Shown here one piece after another: positions 8,233 to 16,792 of a stretch of 64,000 nt of DNA. Every line of letters begins with the position of its first letter. Positions within the stretch are counted from its first letter, which is position 1. Origin of the DNA: Desulfitobacterium_A sp035539115 (GTDB lineage: Bacteria; Bacillota; Desulfitobacteriia; Desulfitobacteriales; Desulfitobacteriaceae). The translations under genes were made by a program, and so were the position numbers. The notes under the pieces are model-generated. The model searched no databases. It saw only the letters and a list, made by a program, of their open reading frames with translations, and was not told where the DNA came from. The DNA lies in assembly GCF_035539115.1 (NCBI RefSeq), contig NZ_DATLJA010000015.1, positions 1 to 64,000 on the forward strand, given 5' to 3'.

Positions 8233-9858
8233 CTAAGCTTTTTTTGAATCCCCAAGCCGTAAAATTCCGGAATAAACCGCCCGAGTCAATTCCGTCTCGC
8301 GTAACTGCTGCCCCCATAAAACAGGTCGAATTCCCTTCCAACGTTGATTCAAAAACTCGATTAACTGATCCTTTAACGAGCTATATTTTTCTTCTTCTTG
8401 CCACAGCAGAGGCAAAGCCCGATAGCTGCAAAAGGCACCCTGGCAAGTTCCCATCCCCAAACGAGTTTTGCGCCGGATATCTGATAAACTGTGCGTATCC
8501 GCATCCGTCACAGCGTGTTCAACCTCAGCCACACTCACCAGTTCGCACTCACAAAGCATTTGCCCCTTCGCTGGATTTGCTTCAATTTGGTCAAGCACGA
8601 GCGGTGCCCACTCGCCAAGTCGCTCCAGCATTTTATCAGTTGCACCCAACGGCAGGAGCTGGAACGCTCTAGCCCTGAGAGCTTCGGTTATTGCTGGAAC
8701 CAGACTTTCCTCCGCCGTCCGACAAGGCACCTGATTCCCCAGCTTCTCGGCTACCCAATCCGCAACCTTCTCAGCCATCAGTCGGTAGGTTGTGAACTTT
8801 CCTCCGACAATACTTATGAATCCATGGACTCCGTCCTGTACTTCATGATCAATGAGGGCAAAATTTCGGCTCACCTCGCGCCCAACCTCTTCTGACCCGG
8901 GAACCTCCTGATCCTCTCGGTGTAACGGTCTTACCCCAGAAAACGCCCGAAGCACCCGCTGCTCAGCTAACCTTGGAAGTAGTTGAGTTCCGAGGTCCAT
9001 CAGTCTTCTCACTTCAGCATCTGAAGGTTGGTTTCTCTGAGGAGAATCGATAATCTCCGAGGTCGTACCCAGGATCGTTATCGTCTCATGCGGGACAAAA
9101 ATATCACCATCCCCTGGTGTCCGCAAACGATTGATGACTCGATTGAAAAGTCGATGATTAAATGCGAGCAGTGTTCCTTTATCACAAATTACCTCAAGGG
9201 GAATCCCGGCTGATCCTGCTATCTGAGAAGCCCAGGCTCCGGCTGCATTCACCACAACATCGCCTTTCGCTTTAAATTTCTCCCCTGTGACGTGGTCGAT
9301 TCCGAGGATTCCTGTAATTTGATCCCCTTCGCGGAGAAGCTGTGTCACTTGATGATAGATCTTATATTGTCCTCCATAACGCTGAGCCGAGTGAGCATTC
9401 CCCCAGATAATCTTAAACCCGTCCACTGCTGCATCAGGCACTTCAAAAACACGTACCGTCTCAGAATTTAATAAAGGCTCTCGGGAACGTGCTTCCTCTA
9501 CAGATATCTCCTGCACCGGAATCCCGGAAGCTGCACAGCCTGCTAACCAACGTTCAACAAAATCAGGATCATCCTCTTTCATCTGGACGAACCAGCCTCC
9601 CGTATCAGCAATACAATTCGCAGCAATTTTTTTGAGAATTAGATTTTCCTTAATGCACTCAGTAGCAGCGACCGGATCCTTCACCACATAGCGTGCTCCA
9701 CTGTGCAGTAATCCGTGAAACCGAGAACTCGTGCCGTGCGCCAAGTCACCTTGTTCAAAGAGCAGGGCCGAAATCCCACGCATGCTCAAATCCCGAAGAA
9801 TCCCAACACCAGTCGCTCCTCCTCCCACAATGACAACTTGGGTTGAATACGCTAACAT
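8233..9858 (-). CDS. glpA: Anaerobic glycerol-3-phosphate dehydrogenase, subunit A
   Basis: 541-residue catalytic FAD subunit. N-terminal Rossmann motif VVIVGGGATGVGILRDL (residues 8-24), then the DAO-family HGTSSRFHGLLHSG substrate region and GKFTTYRLMAEKVADW. A C-terminal BFD-like [2Fe-2S] domain supplies cysteines in CECELVS and GTCQGAFCS. The start at 9858 has GGAGGA 6 nt upstream; an upstream in-frame ATG at 9882 lacks one. First gene of glpABC. Its 370-bp leader holds a terminator hairpin and a repeat copy, and the gene next upstream encodes the antiterminator GlpP, so control by RNA antitermination is likely. Confidence 0.95.
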   Translation of the reverse strand: MLAYSTQVVIVGGGATGVGILRDLSMRGISALLFEQGDLAHGTSSRFHGLLHSGARYVVKDPVAATECIKENLILKKIAANCIADTGGWFVQMKEDDPDFVERWLAGCAASGIPVQEISVEEARSREPLLNSETVRVFEVPDAAVDGFKIIWGNAHSAQRYGGQYKIYHQVTQLLREGDQITGILGIDHVTGEKFKAKGDVVVNAAGAWASQIAGSAGIPLEVICDKGTLLAFNHRLFNRVINRLRTPGDGDIFVPHETITILGTTSEIIDSPQRNQPSDAEVRRLMDLGTQLLPRLAEQRVLRAFSGVRPLHREDQEVPGSEEVGREVSRNFALIDHEVQDGVHGFISIVGGKFTTYRLMAEKVADWVAEKLGNQVPCRTAEESLVPAITEALRARAFQLLPLGATDKMLERLGEWAPLVLDQIEANPAKGQMLCECELVSVAEVEHAVTDADTHSLSDIRRKTRLGMGTCQGAFCSYRALPLLWQEEEKYSSLKDQLIEFLNQRWKGIRPVLWGQQLRETELTRAVYSGILRLGDSKKA

Positions 9859-9899
9859 CGCCGTTCCTCCTATCGTTTCCAACGACTTTCATATTTCCA

Positions 9900-10073
9900 G
9901 TAATAAAGAAAACCCGGCTTTCGCCTAGCTTTGCGATATAGAAGACTTGGTCAGCGCCAAAGCGGTGGCCTTAGTCGCCTTATCCTGCCGAACTTAACCG
10001 CATTCATCGTAGGAAAGCGAAACCGCTGGTTGCACTTATGCTATCTGCCGAAAATTTATACTTTCTGTTAGTA
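9900..10073 (+). repeat. Interspersed element, copy 2 (long composite form)
   Basis: Same ends as the other copies (AATAAAGAAAAC ... ATACTTTCTGTTAGTA) and the same core near 10030-10050, but 174 bp long. Between the left end and the core it carries a second, diverged left half (GAAGACTTGG at 9941, then GGCCTTAGTCGCCTTATCCTG). It looks like two elements nested or joined. It abuts the terminator at 10082-10125. Confidence 0.85.
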
Positions 10074-10081
10074 AAATATAA

Positions 10082-10125
10082 AGCCACTGAAAGAACCGCT
10101 CGTTTAAACGCTTCCTTCAGTGGCT
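10082..10125 (-). terminator. Terminator hairpin between glpP and glpA
   Basis: Stem AGCCACTGAA / TTCAGTGGCT with a longer imperfect inner stem including the palindrome CGTTTAAACG. On the minus strand it is followed by TTTATATTTTAC, then repeat copy 2. It is either the end of the glpP transcript or the GlpP-regulated attenuator of glpABC. Confidence 0.75.
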
Positions 10126-10227
10126 TCTCTACTTCTCTAAGCCAATTCTTTATCAAACTTAGACTCACTCATTGCCCCAGACTCTATTCATTCTGTGAAC
10201 TTTCTTCTCTATTTTACGCTTAAACGT

Positions 10228-10821
10228 TTATTCCGTCAAAGCTAAGTTCCACAAACTTCGATGGCTGGCTGTTACCGCTGACAAGCCATTCGCTAAAGCC
10301 GATCGAACATCCTGTTCGGTCCGAAGTAAACCTCCGCCGAGAATACTTAAATCCGTAACCCTGTGAAATTCGTCAATCACAAATTTAGGAACGGTTGCCG
10401 GGAGGATCTCAATGGCATCCGGTGTAACTTTTTTAATGATTTTAAGCCCCGTGCGAATCGCCTCGGAATCAACCAGAAACAAGCGCTGGTCGGTGAGCAT
10501 CTGATTTTTTTTGGCATAATGAAGGAGTTGCCACTTCACCGAAACAATCCCATCTAGCCCCATCCGTTTAAGGTACCGGATTCCAGCCTCATCTTTGCCA
10601 ATCCCATCAATGAGGTCGATATGGACCAAAAGATATTTATCCGGATAACGATTCCTGAGTGCCAGCACCTCTTCTAAACGGTTAATATCCCCACCCAACA
10701 GGATGATCACGGTTACCCAAGGAATATTTAAGACCTCTGCCATATCCTCGATATGTTTAACAGCCGGTACAATTCGCCGTTCCAATAAAGCTTGCTTAAA
10801 TCTTGATTCTTTCATAATCAT
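10228..10821 (-). CDS. glpP: Glycerol uptake operon antiterminator
   Basis: 197-residue GlpP-family protein: a TIM-barrel-like sensor that binds glycerol-3-phosphate and then prevents termination in glp leader RNAs (family knowledge from B. subtilis). Typical segments are KQALLERRIVPAVKHIEDM at the start, LVHIDLIDGIGKDEAGIRYL in the middle and EILPATVPK followed later by LGGGLL. The first ATG overlaps the rpoN stop (TAATG) and a second ATG follows two codons later, so translation is probably coupled to rpoN. Its target is very likely the glpABC leader just downstream. Linkage to rpoN instead of glpF/glpK is notable. Confidence 0.92.
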   Translation of the reverse strand: MIMKESRFKQALLERRIVPAVKHIEDMAEVLNIPWVTVIILLGGDINRLEEVLALRNRYPDKYLLVHIDLIDGIGKDEAGIRYLKRMGLDGIVSVKWQLLHYAKKNQMLTDQRLFLVDSEAIRTGLKIIKKVTPDAIEILPATVPKFVIDEFHRVTDLSILGGGLLRTEQDVRSALANGLSAVTASHRSLWNLALTE

Positions 10822-12275
10822 TAGTATCTCTTTCTCAACGCTGTTGATGGAATTCCTAATTCATCCCGATATTTCGCAACGGTACGACGGGAAATCTCCA
10901 TTTCCTTCGCCTTCAATAACTCAGATAGTTTCTGATCTGAATAAGGAGCTTGCGAATCCTCCCCGGCAATTAAACTCTTTAATGCTTGCTTAATTCCCTC
11001 AGTCGTTACACCGGGTTCATTTTTTATGCCTGAGGCAAAGAAAAACTTAAACTCAAAAATTCCTCGTGGAGTCTGCACGTATTTATTGGCGGTAGCGCGA
11101 CTCACTGTGGATTCATGAACCCCGATTTCATCAGCAATATCCTTCAGTGTCAAGGGGTGTAAGTAACGTATTCCTCGGCGCAAGAATCCCTCTTGTCGTT
11201 GTACAAGCGCATTAGCTACTTTATAAATTGTCGTCCGCCGCTGTTCAATACTGCGAATTAACCAAGCAGCAGAATTGAGTTTCTGCTCCACAAACTTCCG
11301 TGTCTCATTCTCCTTATTCTGGCTTAAGGCTGTACGATAGGCTTGATTGATTCCCAGCCGTGGAACAGTAATATCGTTGACTAAAATGATGAATTCTCCC
11401 TCAATCTCTTCGACCACAACATCGGGCACGATATAACGGACTTCGTCCGCTCCCGAAAAACTTCGACCAGGCTTTGGATCGAGCTTACGCACCCAGTCCC
11501 CAAGGAGCTGAACTTCGGAGGTCGAGATTTTCATCTGAGTGGCAATTCGCTGTAAACGTCCAGCCGCTAGATCCTCCAAGTGGCCGAGAAATTCTGGCAT
11601 TTCGGCAGGAGCATCCGGAATCAAGGGGAGCTGAAGTCTTAAACATTCTTCCAAACTGCGTGCCCCCACTCCTGCCGGATCGAGGGCTTGGACGACAGCC
11701 AGAGCCTGTTCCGCACGTTCCAGGGAAATGCCTTGTTCCCGAGCAATCTCTTCGAGCGAGAGTTCTAGGTAACCATTATCATCCAAGTTACCAATGATAT
11801 ACTCGATATGGTTTAAAGAAATTGGATTTTTTTGGACATGAAGCTGCTCGAGTAAATACTCCTGTAAAGAAGGAGCGGTGGCAACAAAGGGCTCTAACCG
11901 TCTCATTTGGGAGGAATCCGGTTCATATTCCCGGGTTATTCGCTCTTCCTGTCTCTGAAAATATTCCTCCCAGTCCATGTCCCAAGTATTTTCAGGCTCA
12001 TTGTGTTCAGCGGAGATCTCTGCTTCTGCTTCTGCTTCTGCTTCTGCTTCTGCTTCTTTTTCTTTTTCTTTGTCTTTTTCTTCGTCTATTTCTGAATCTG
12101 GGCTGGCCGCATCTTCCTCAACAACTTCCAGCAAGGGGTTTTCTAACATTTGCTGGTCGACAAAGGTTGAGAGTTCGAGTGCTGAGAGCTGCAAGATTGT
12201 GATTGCTTGACGTAGTTCGGGCGTCATTATTAACTTTTGAGTTTGTTCTAGTCTAAGGCCATAACCACTCCGCAC
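10821..12275 (-). CDS. rpoN: RNA polymerase sigma-54 factor
   Basis: 484-residue sigma-54. Region I begins near residue 5 (LEQTQKLIMTPELRQAI), followed by a strongly acidic Region II linker with a perfect Glu-Ala run, the core-binding part, the helix-turn-helix (IADEIGVHESTVSRATANK) and the C-terminal RpoN box (SRRTVAKYRDE, about residues 460-470), which reads the -24 promoter element. The GTG at 12275 is chosen because GGAGG lies just upstream; a longer reading to 12350 would run into whiA. Overlaps glpP and lies 37 bp after whiA. Targets with activators of the NtrC type are not in the window. Confidence 0.95.
   Translation of the reverse strand: MRSGYGLRLEQTQKLIMTPELRQAITILQLSALELSTFVDQQMLENPLLEVVEEDAASPDSEIDEEKDKEKEKEAEAEAEAEAEAEISAEHNEPENTWDMDWEEYFQRQEERITREYEPDSSQMRRLEPFVATAPSLQEYLLEQLHVQKNPISLNHIEYIIGNLDDNGYLELSLEEIAREQGISLERAEQALAVVQALDPAGVGARSLEECLRLQLPLIPDAPAEMPEFLGHLEDLAAGRLQRIATQMKISTSEVQLLGDWVRKLDPKPGRSFSGADEVRYIVPDVVVEEIEGEFIILVNDITVPRLGINQAYRTALSQNKENETRKFVEQKLNSAAWLIRSIEQRRTTIYKVANALVQRQEGFLRRGIRYLHPLTLKDIADEIGVHESTVSRATANKYVQTPRGIFEFKFFFASGIKNEPGVTTEGIKQALKSLIAGEDSQAPYSDQKLSELLKAKEMEISRRTVAKYRDELGIPSTALRKRY
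12021..12056. repeat. Hexanucleotide repeat inside rpoN
   Basis: Six tandem TGCTTC units on the plus strand (GAAGCA on the coding strand) encode six Glu-Ala pairs in the acidic linker of sigma-54. Related TTTTTC/TTTGTC hexamers follow up to about 12086, encoding Lys-Glu/Lys-Asp pairs. Unit gain or loss keeps the frame. Confidence 0.9.
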
Positions 12276-12312
12276 ACTATTTCCTCCTCGAAAATACTCC
12301 TTAGATTCATTT

Positions 12313-13248
12313 TTAGCTGTTTTGCTCTTGGATCTTCTCAGCGAGCTCATCGATTTTTCTCATCCGGTGATTTACACCGGACTTTCCAACCTTAGGATGA
12401 ACCATTTCTCCCAGTTCCTTAAGACTGGCATCTGGAAACTCCAGCCGAAGTTCCGCAATTTCTCGTAAGGGCTCTGATAGAGATTGCATACCTATCGTTC
12501 TCGAAATTCTCCTTATATTTTCAACTTGCCGCACTGAAGCATCGACGGTTTTATTCAAATTAGCTGTCTCACAATTCACTAAACGATTGACTTGATTACG
12601 CATATCCTTAAATACTCGGACATTCTCGAATTCCAGCAGCGCATGATGAGCGCCAATAAAGCCCAAGAAATCCACGATATGCTCACTTTCTTTGAGATAA
12701 ACGACATGCCAATTTTTACGGATACTCACCTTTGCTCCAAGGTGAAAGCGGTTCAAAAGTTTGCATAAATCTTCCGCATGGTGCTCATCATTCGAAATGA
12801 TCTCCAGATGATAGGTCCCTTCTGGATTATTAATCGAACCTCCGGCCAGGAAGGCTCCCCGTAGGTAAGCTTTTTGATCACACCGATGTTTGATCAATTC
12901 GTCCGCAATCCCCGGTTGGATATCCCCGTCTTTATCCAATATACCCAATCTCTGTAAATCAGATTGGCCTTGGGGATAGATTCTAACAAGATACGAATTG
13001 TTTTTCTTCAGACGAAGCTTGCGACGGACGACTATATCAACCGGCAATTTCAATACCGTCTTCGCCAAACGATAAATCTTCCGGGCGACTGGAGCACTTT
13101 CGGTCACGACATTCAAGGCATAAACCTGATTGGAAATCTGCAACGTTCCATCCATCCGCACCAATGCCGCAAGCTCCGCCAAATTACAGCAGACCTTGGG
13201 CACTGTGATTCGAGCTAACTCCTCTTTTGTCATGGCACTAAAAGACAT
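12313..13248 (-). CDS. whiA: DNA-binding protein WhiA
   Basis: 311-residue WhiA: an N-terminal region related to LAGLIDADG homing endonucleases (YLRGAFLAGGSINNPEGTYHLEI, about residues 128-150) joined to a C-terminal helix-turn-helix (SLKELGEMVHPKVGKSGVNHRMRKI). In B. subtilis it affects division and chromosome segregation; in Streptomyces it is a sporulation regulator. It lies 14 bp downstream of yvcK in the conserved rapZ-yvcK-whiA order. In many Firmicutes crh follows whiA; here rpoN does. Confidence 0.96.
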   Translation of the reverse strand: MSFSAMTKEELARITVPKVCCNLAELAALVRMDGTLQISNQVYALNVVTESAPVARKIYRLAKTVLKLPVDIVVRRKLRLKKNNSYLVRIYPQGQSDLQRLGILDKDGDIQPGIADELIKHRCDQKAYLRGAFLAGGSINNPEGTYHLEIISNDEHHAEDLCKLLNRFHLGAKVSIRKNWHVVYLKESEHIVDFLGFIGAHHALLEFENVRVFKDMRNQVNRLVNCETANLNKTVDASVRQVENIRRISRTIGMQSLSEPLREIAELRLEFPDASLKELGEMVHPKVGKSGVNHRMRKIDELAEKIQEQNS

Positions 13249-13262
13249 GGTCTCAGTCCTTT

Positions 13263-14636
13263 CTAAGAGTCTTCCTTTAACTTTTGGCTCAGAAGATAAG
13301 AATCCACCAACGCAATCCGTTCTCCCATGGGTTTCATCCGAAACAGCAAACGAATCAATTCCCTGGCCAAACGCACTGAATCATGACGAATCGTACCATC
13401 GGCCAGTAGTAGGTCTCTTTCTACATATTTTACACCTAGCCATTCCACGCTTTGGGCTTCACCTACGACCGGGAAAGACCCTTCCTGAGCATAGCGTTCA
13501 AGTAGTTCTTGGGGAATTTCTCGATTATTAGCGAGGACAACATCAACAAAGTCCGCACCGCAATGATCTACGATCGCCTGGAGATGATCAGCCACCTTGT
13601 AATCATCAGTCTCCCCCTGCTCGGTCATGATGTTACAAACATAGACACATGGAGCTTGAACCTCTCTTAGCTTATCCTGAAGTCCTTCCACTAAGAGATT
13701 GGGAAGTACGCTAGTGTAGAGACTTCCCGGCCCCAGTACTATCAAATCTGCCTCTTCAATTGCCTTCAAGGCCTCCGGGATAGGATGACAATCGCTAGGC
13801 TCCAAAAAAACCCGTTTGATCCGCCCTTCGGCATCTCGGGCGGCTGTTTCTCCTTTAATCACGGATCCATCTTCAAGTTCTGCACCCAGTACCACTTGTT
13901 CTAGTGTAGAAGGATAAACATTTCCCCTCAAGGCAAAAACCTTACTCACAGACTCAATTCCCTTTTGAAAATCACCAAAGGTATCGGCTAAGCCTGCTAT
14001 CAATAAGTTCCCTAAACTATGGCCCTTTAAGGTCCCGGTATTGAATCTGTAGGAAAATAAATGTTCCATGATGTTTTCTGTATCGGCTAAGGCCACTAGA
14101 CAGTTGCGGACATCCCCTGGAGGCAGGATTCCCATTTCATGACGAAGTCTACCCGAGCTTCCTCCATCATCAGCCACCGTGACAATTGCCGTTAAATTAC
14201 AGGTATACTCCTTCAAACCCCGCAAAAGGGCTGAAAGTCCGGTTCCTCCCCCTATAACTACAATTTTCGGACCACGTCGCAAATGTTGGCGTGTATACAT
14301 GACATCCACGATCCGCCCCTCATCATCAGGCAAAAGTACTGAGATAACCGAGTTCAGCATGCGTTTAAAACCAATTACAATCGCCGTGACCCCTAGCGAA
14401 CTAATAATAACTCCCATCGGCACAGCGGTTTGTGGTGCACTTCCTGTTAAATGATAAACCATTTCTCGGAATTGCACTTCCAAGTATCCCAAGGCAACTC
14501 CATAATTCATGACAGACAAACCAGCCGCAAATAAGAAGATTCCTAAGACTGCTAAAAGGAACCAACGTTTCACACCAAGATTAGGATAAAGCCACTTGAT
14601 GGCGTTGGATCGGAAACCGCTTGCGCTTTTTTTCAT
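13263..14636 (-). CDS. yvcK: Gluconeogenesis factor YvcK, with N-terminal membrane extension
   Basis: 457-residue protein of the CofD/YvcK family. The NAD/UDP-sugar-binding Rossmann motif KIVVIGGGTGLSALLRGLK begins near residue 123, and VADDGGSSGRLR and GDVRNCLVAL follow. Unlike the roughly 320-residue B. subtilis protein, it carries about 120 extra N-terminal residues with two hydrophobic segments (about 25-48 and 70-90), so it should be membrane anchored. YvcK is needed for growth on gluconeogenic carbon and for cell shape and binds UDP-GlcNAc in B. subtilis. It overlaps the rapZ stop by 4 bp. Confidence 0.94.
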   Translation of the reverse strand: MKKSASGFRSNAIKWLYPNLGVKRWFLLAVLGIFLFAAGLSVMNYGVALGYLEVQFREMVYHLTGSAPQTAVPMGVIISSLGVTAIVIGFKRMLNSVISVLLPDDEGRIVDVMYTRQHLRRGPKIVVIGGGTGLSALLRGLKEYTCNLTAIVTVADDGGSSGRLRHEMGILPPGDVRNCLVALADTENIMEHLFSYRFNTGTLKGHSLGNLLIAGLADTFGDFQKGIESVSKVFALRGNVYPSTLEQVVLGAELEDGSVIKGETAARDAEGRIKRVFLEPSDCHPIPEALKAIEEADLIVLGPGSLYTSVLPNLLVEGLQDKLREVQAPCVYVCNIMTEQGETDDYKVADHLQAIVDHCGADFVDVVLANNREIPQELLERYAQEGSFPVVGEAQSVEWLGVKYVERDLLLADGTIRHDSVRLARELIRLLFRMKPMGERIALVDSYLLSQKLKEDS

Positions 14637-15526
14637 CGCATCGTCTCCCCTCTTCGGTTACGAGCAGCATCCCTATGCTTCACACTCATGGTAAAATGCT
14701 GCTCTTTCAAAAAGAGACCAATCTTTTCTGCAATCGCAACTGAACGATGTTGACCACCTGTGCAGCCGACGCCAATCACCAAATGACTTTTTCCCTCTTT
14801 AACATAATAGGGCAGAATATATTCGAGTAGGTGAAGATATCGCTTCATAAACTCCTGAGCCACTGGGTTTTCAAGAACATAGTTTTGAACCAGAGGATGC
14901 TCTCCCGTCAGCGGGCGGAGTTCCTCAACATAAAATGGATTAGGCAAAAAACGAACATCAATTAGTAAATCGACATCAAGCGGTACCCCATATTTAAAGC
15001 CGAACGAAATAACGGAGACCGCGAGTTGTCCCTGTCCTCGGCCCTCGCCATAAAGTTCGGTAATCTGCTGTCGGAGCTGCTTGGAAAGGAGGTTTGATGT
15101 ATCAATAACTTTATGGGCCTGCCCTCGTAATTCGGCAAGGAGTTTCCGCTCTTCGTTAATTCCTTCCAGAAGGCGTCCTTGCGGTGATAGCGGATGTCGA
15201 CGACGAGATTCTTTATACCGTCGGACAAGGGCTTCATCCGAGGCTTCAAGGAAAAGTATTTCATAACGGAATCCTTCCTTATCCAAATCCTTAAATGCTT
15301 CAGCTAAGGAAGTAAAGAATTCTCCTCCCCTCAAGTCACAAACAATGGCCGCTTTGGATACCTTTCCTTGGGATTGGGCACATAACTCAACAAATTTAAC
15401 GATAAATGTGGGTGGTAAGTTGTCGATGCAAAAGTACCCTTGGTCTTCGAGGCACTGTAGCACCTGGGTTTTTCCCGCCCCAGATAAGCCTGTAATCACA
15501 AGTAATTTCATAGGTTTTCGTTCCAA
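14633..15526 (-). CDS. rapZ: RNase adapter/nucleotide-binding protein RapZ
   Basis: About 297-residue P-loop protein of the RapZ/YvcJ family. Walker A GLSGAGKTQ lies near residue 12, and YFCIDNLPP, DVRFLPNPF and IGVGCTGGQHRSVAIAE match family blocks. E. coli RapZ binds the small RNA GlmZ in amino-sugar control; B. subtilis YvcJ binds nucleotides and affects competence, so the target here is unknown. Start is uncertain: AAGGAGG lies 8 nt before a TTG at 15526, which I chose; a GTG at 15535 abuts the ribosome site, and an ATG at 15511 would give the shortest form. First gene of the rapZ-yvcK-whiA-rpoN-glpP run. Confidence 0.94.
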   Translation of the reverse strand: MERKPMKLLVITGLSGAGKTQVLQCLEDQGYFCIDNLPPTFIVKFVELCAQSQGKVSKAAIVCDLRGGEFFTSLAEAFKDLDKEGFRYEILFLEASDEALVRRYKESRRRHPLSPQGRLLEGINEERKLLAELRGQAHKVIDTSNLLSKQLRQQITELYGEGRGQGQLAVSVISFGFKYGVPLDVDLLIDVRFLPNPFYVEELRPLTGEHPLVQNYVLENPVAQEFMKRYLHLLEYILPYYVKEGKSHLVIGVGCTGGQHRSVAIAEKIGLFLKEQHFTMSVKHRDAARNRRGETMR

Positions 15527-15601
15527 CTTAGCCACCTCCTTAAAAAGATCTTGTCTCTACATCTTATTGGGCATGAAGAACGCCTAGTACTAGTCTAACA
15601 G

Positions 15602-16789
15602 CTACTTCGTTGCACTCAATTTAGCCGCTTCGGTCTGAGCCTGAGTTAACGCATCTTGAGGTGCTGTTCCTCCCCAGACTCTCTGCCAAGCTGCCTCCTG
15701 TAAGGCAAGGAGTTTCCACTCCAGGGCATCCCCAGTTAAAGGCCAGAGCTTATCTAAGCTCTGGGCAACCTGAGGAGCAACCCCTTTTTGACCCTCCGGT
15801 GTTTTATAGTAAGCAACGCTTGCCGGAAAACGCGTTCCAGACTGAGCGAAGGATCCCTCAATATCGGGCTTAAGAAGTGCTTCCTCCACCATTTTAATCA
15901 AGGGTTCAAGCACAGCTGTTGTCTTGATCGAAGAATTCGCGATTCCGAGTGTCGGACCCGCTAATCCTTGTCCCTGACCTCCTACAAGATTTGAGAGCGG
16001 AATACTTCCCCAAGGAATATTTGCCTGCGTCAAGGCAGGAGCTTGACTTGCCGCCGCAATCATATAAGCGGCCTCTTTATTCACAAACAGAGTCTGCGCA
16101 TTCGGGTCGACCAACAGAAGCTTAGCCTTCTGCCAGGCCTGAAGCTGCTGGGCGAATAACACATTTGCCGGATCGTTTAAACTGGGCTGTCCTCCAGTGA
16201 TGAGCTTTCCCCCTTGACCGTTCCACCAGGAACTAAGAGTCTTGCTGTTAAGCGAAGGGATCGTCATTATCCCTTTAGTATTAAGCCAGTCGGTTAAACT
16301 CGTTGGAGGCTGAACGACATCCGCACGGTAGTAAAACAACGGGAGATCGGTAAGCCAGGGTTGAGCATAAATTTTATCTCCATAACGGTAAGGAGAAACT
16401 AGCCCGGTAAACGCATCCGCCTCCGCAACTACAGGAGCCAGAGTCCCTTGGGTATAGAGTTTTGTCAACGTCTCCTGAGAAGCGATCAGAATTTCGGGTC
16501 CTTCGCCGCCTGCTTCCGCTTGATAGGTTAACCCTGCCAATTGATCCTCAGGTATTGACTTAGCCCGGAGCAAAACCTCAGGGTGTTGATCCATGATCAA
16601 CTGGACTTGCTTGTTTAAGTTATCCGCCTCGACCCCTTGGAGCGTATGCCAGATTTCAATCACCGCAGGAGCCTCCCCACCAGGTATTCCCTGCTGAGGA
16701 GCTCGGTTACAGCCCATAGCAAATCCGAGAAGGAAGATTAAAGTTATAATAGTCAGTCCAATTCTCCGCGAAGAAGACCCCTTTTTCAT
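15602..16789 (-). CDS. Solute-binding lipoprotein of the sugar ABC-transporter family
   Basis: 395-residue type-1 extracellular binding protein. Signal peptide with lipobox FAMGC (Cys about 27), then the family opening IEIWHTLQGVEADNLNKQV. PWLTDLPLFYYRADVV is the usual ligand-pocket stretch. AAGGAG precedes the ATG at 16789. It starts only 4 bp after the radical SAM gene stop and has no permease or ATPase beside it, so it either serves a transporter encoded elsewhere or acts as a sensor. The substrate cannot be told from the sequence. Confidence 0.8.
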   Translation of the reverse strand: MKKGSSSRRIGLTIITLIFLLGFAMGCNRAPQQGIPGGEAPAVIEIWHTLQGVEADNLNKQVQLIMDQHPEVLLRAKSIPEDQLAGLTYQAEAGGEGPEILIASQETLTKLYTQGTLAPVVAEADAFTGLVSPYRYGDKIYAQPWLTDLPLFYYRADVVQPPTSLTDWLNTKGIMTIPSLNSKTLSSWWNGQGGKLITGGQPSLNDPANVLFAQQLQAWQKAKLLLVDPNAQTLFVNKEAAYMIAAASQAPALTQANIPWGSIPLSNLVGGQGQGLAGPTLGIANSSIKTTAVLEPLIKMVEEALLKPDIEGSFAQSGTRFPASVAYYKTPEGQKGVAPQVAQSLDKLWPLTGDALEWKLLALQEAAWQRVWGGTAPQDALTQAQTEAAKLSATK

Positions 16790-16792
16790 CGA

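Larger units (their letters stand above)
9859..10227 (-). promoter_or_regulatory. glpA leader region, putative GlpP-controlled attenuator
   Basis: The space between the glpP stop and glpA start holds no gene. From glpP it carries about 100 bp of unassigned sequence, a strong terminator (10082-10125), and the long composite repeat copy 2 (9900-10073). In B. subtilis, GlpP with glycerol-3-phosphate prevents termination in the glpD leader. The gene order and the hairpin here fit the same mechanism for glpABC, but the hairpin could equally be only the glpP terminator. I saw no certain promoter. Confidence 0.5.
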
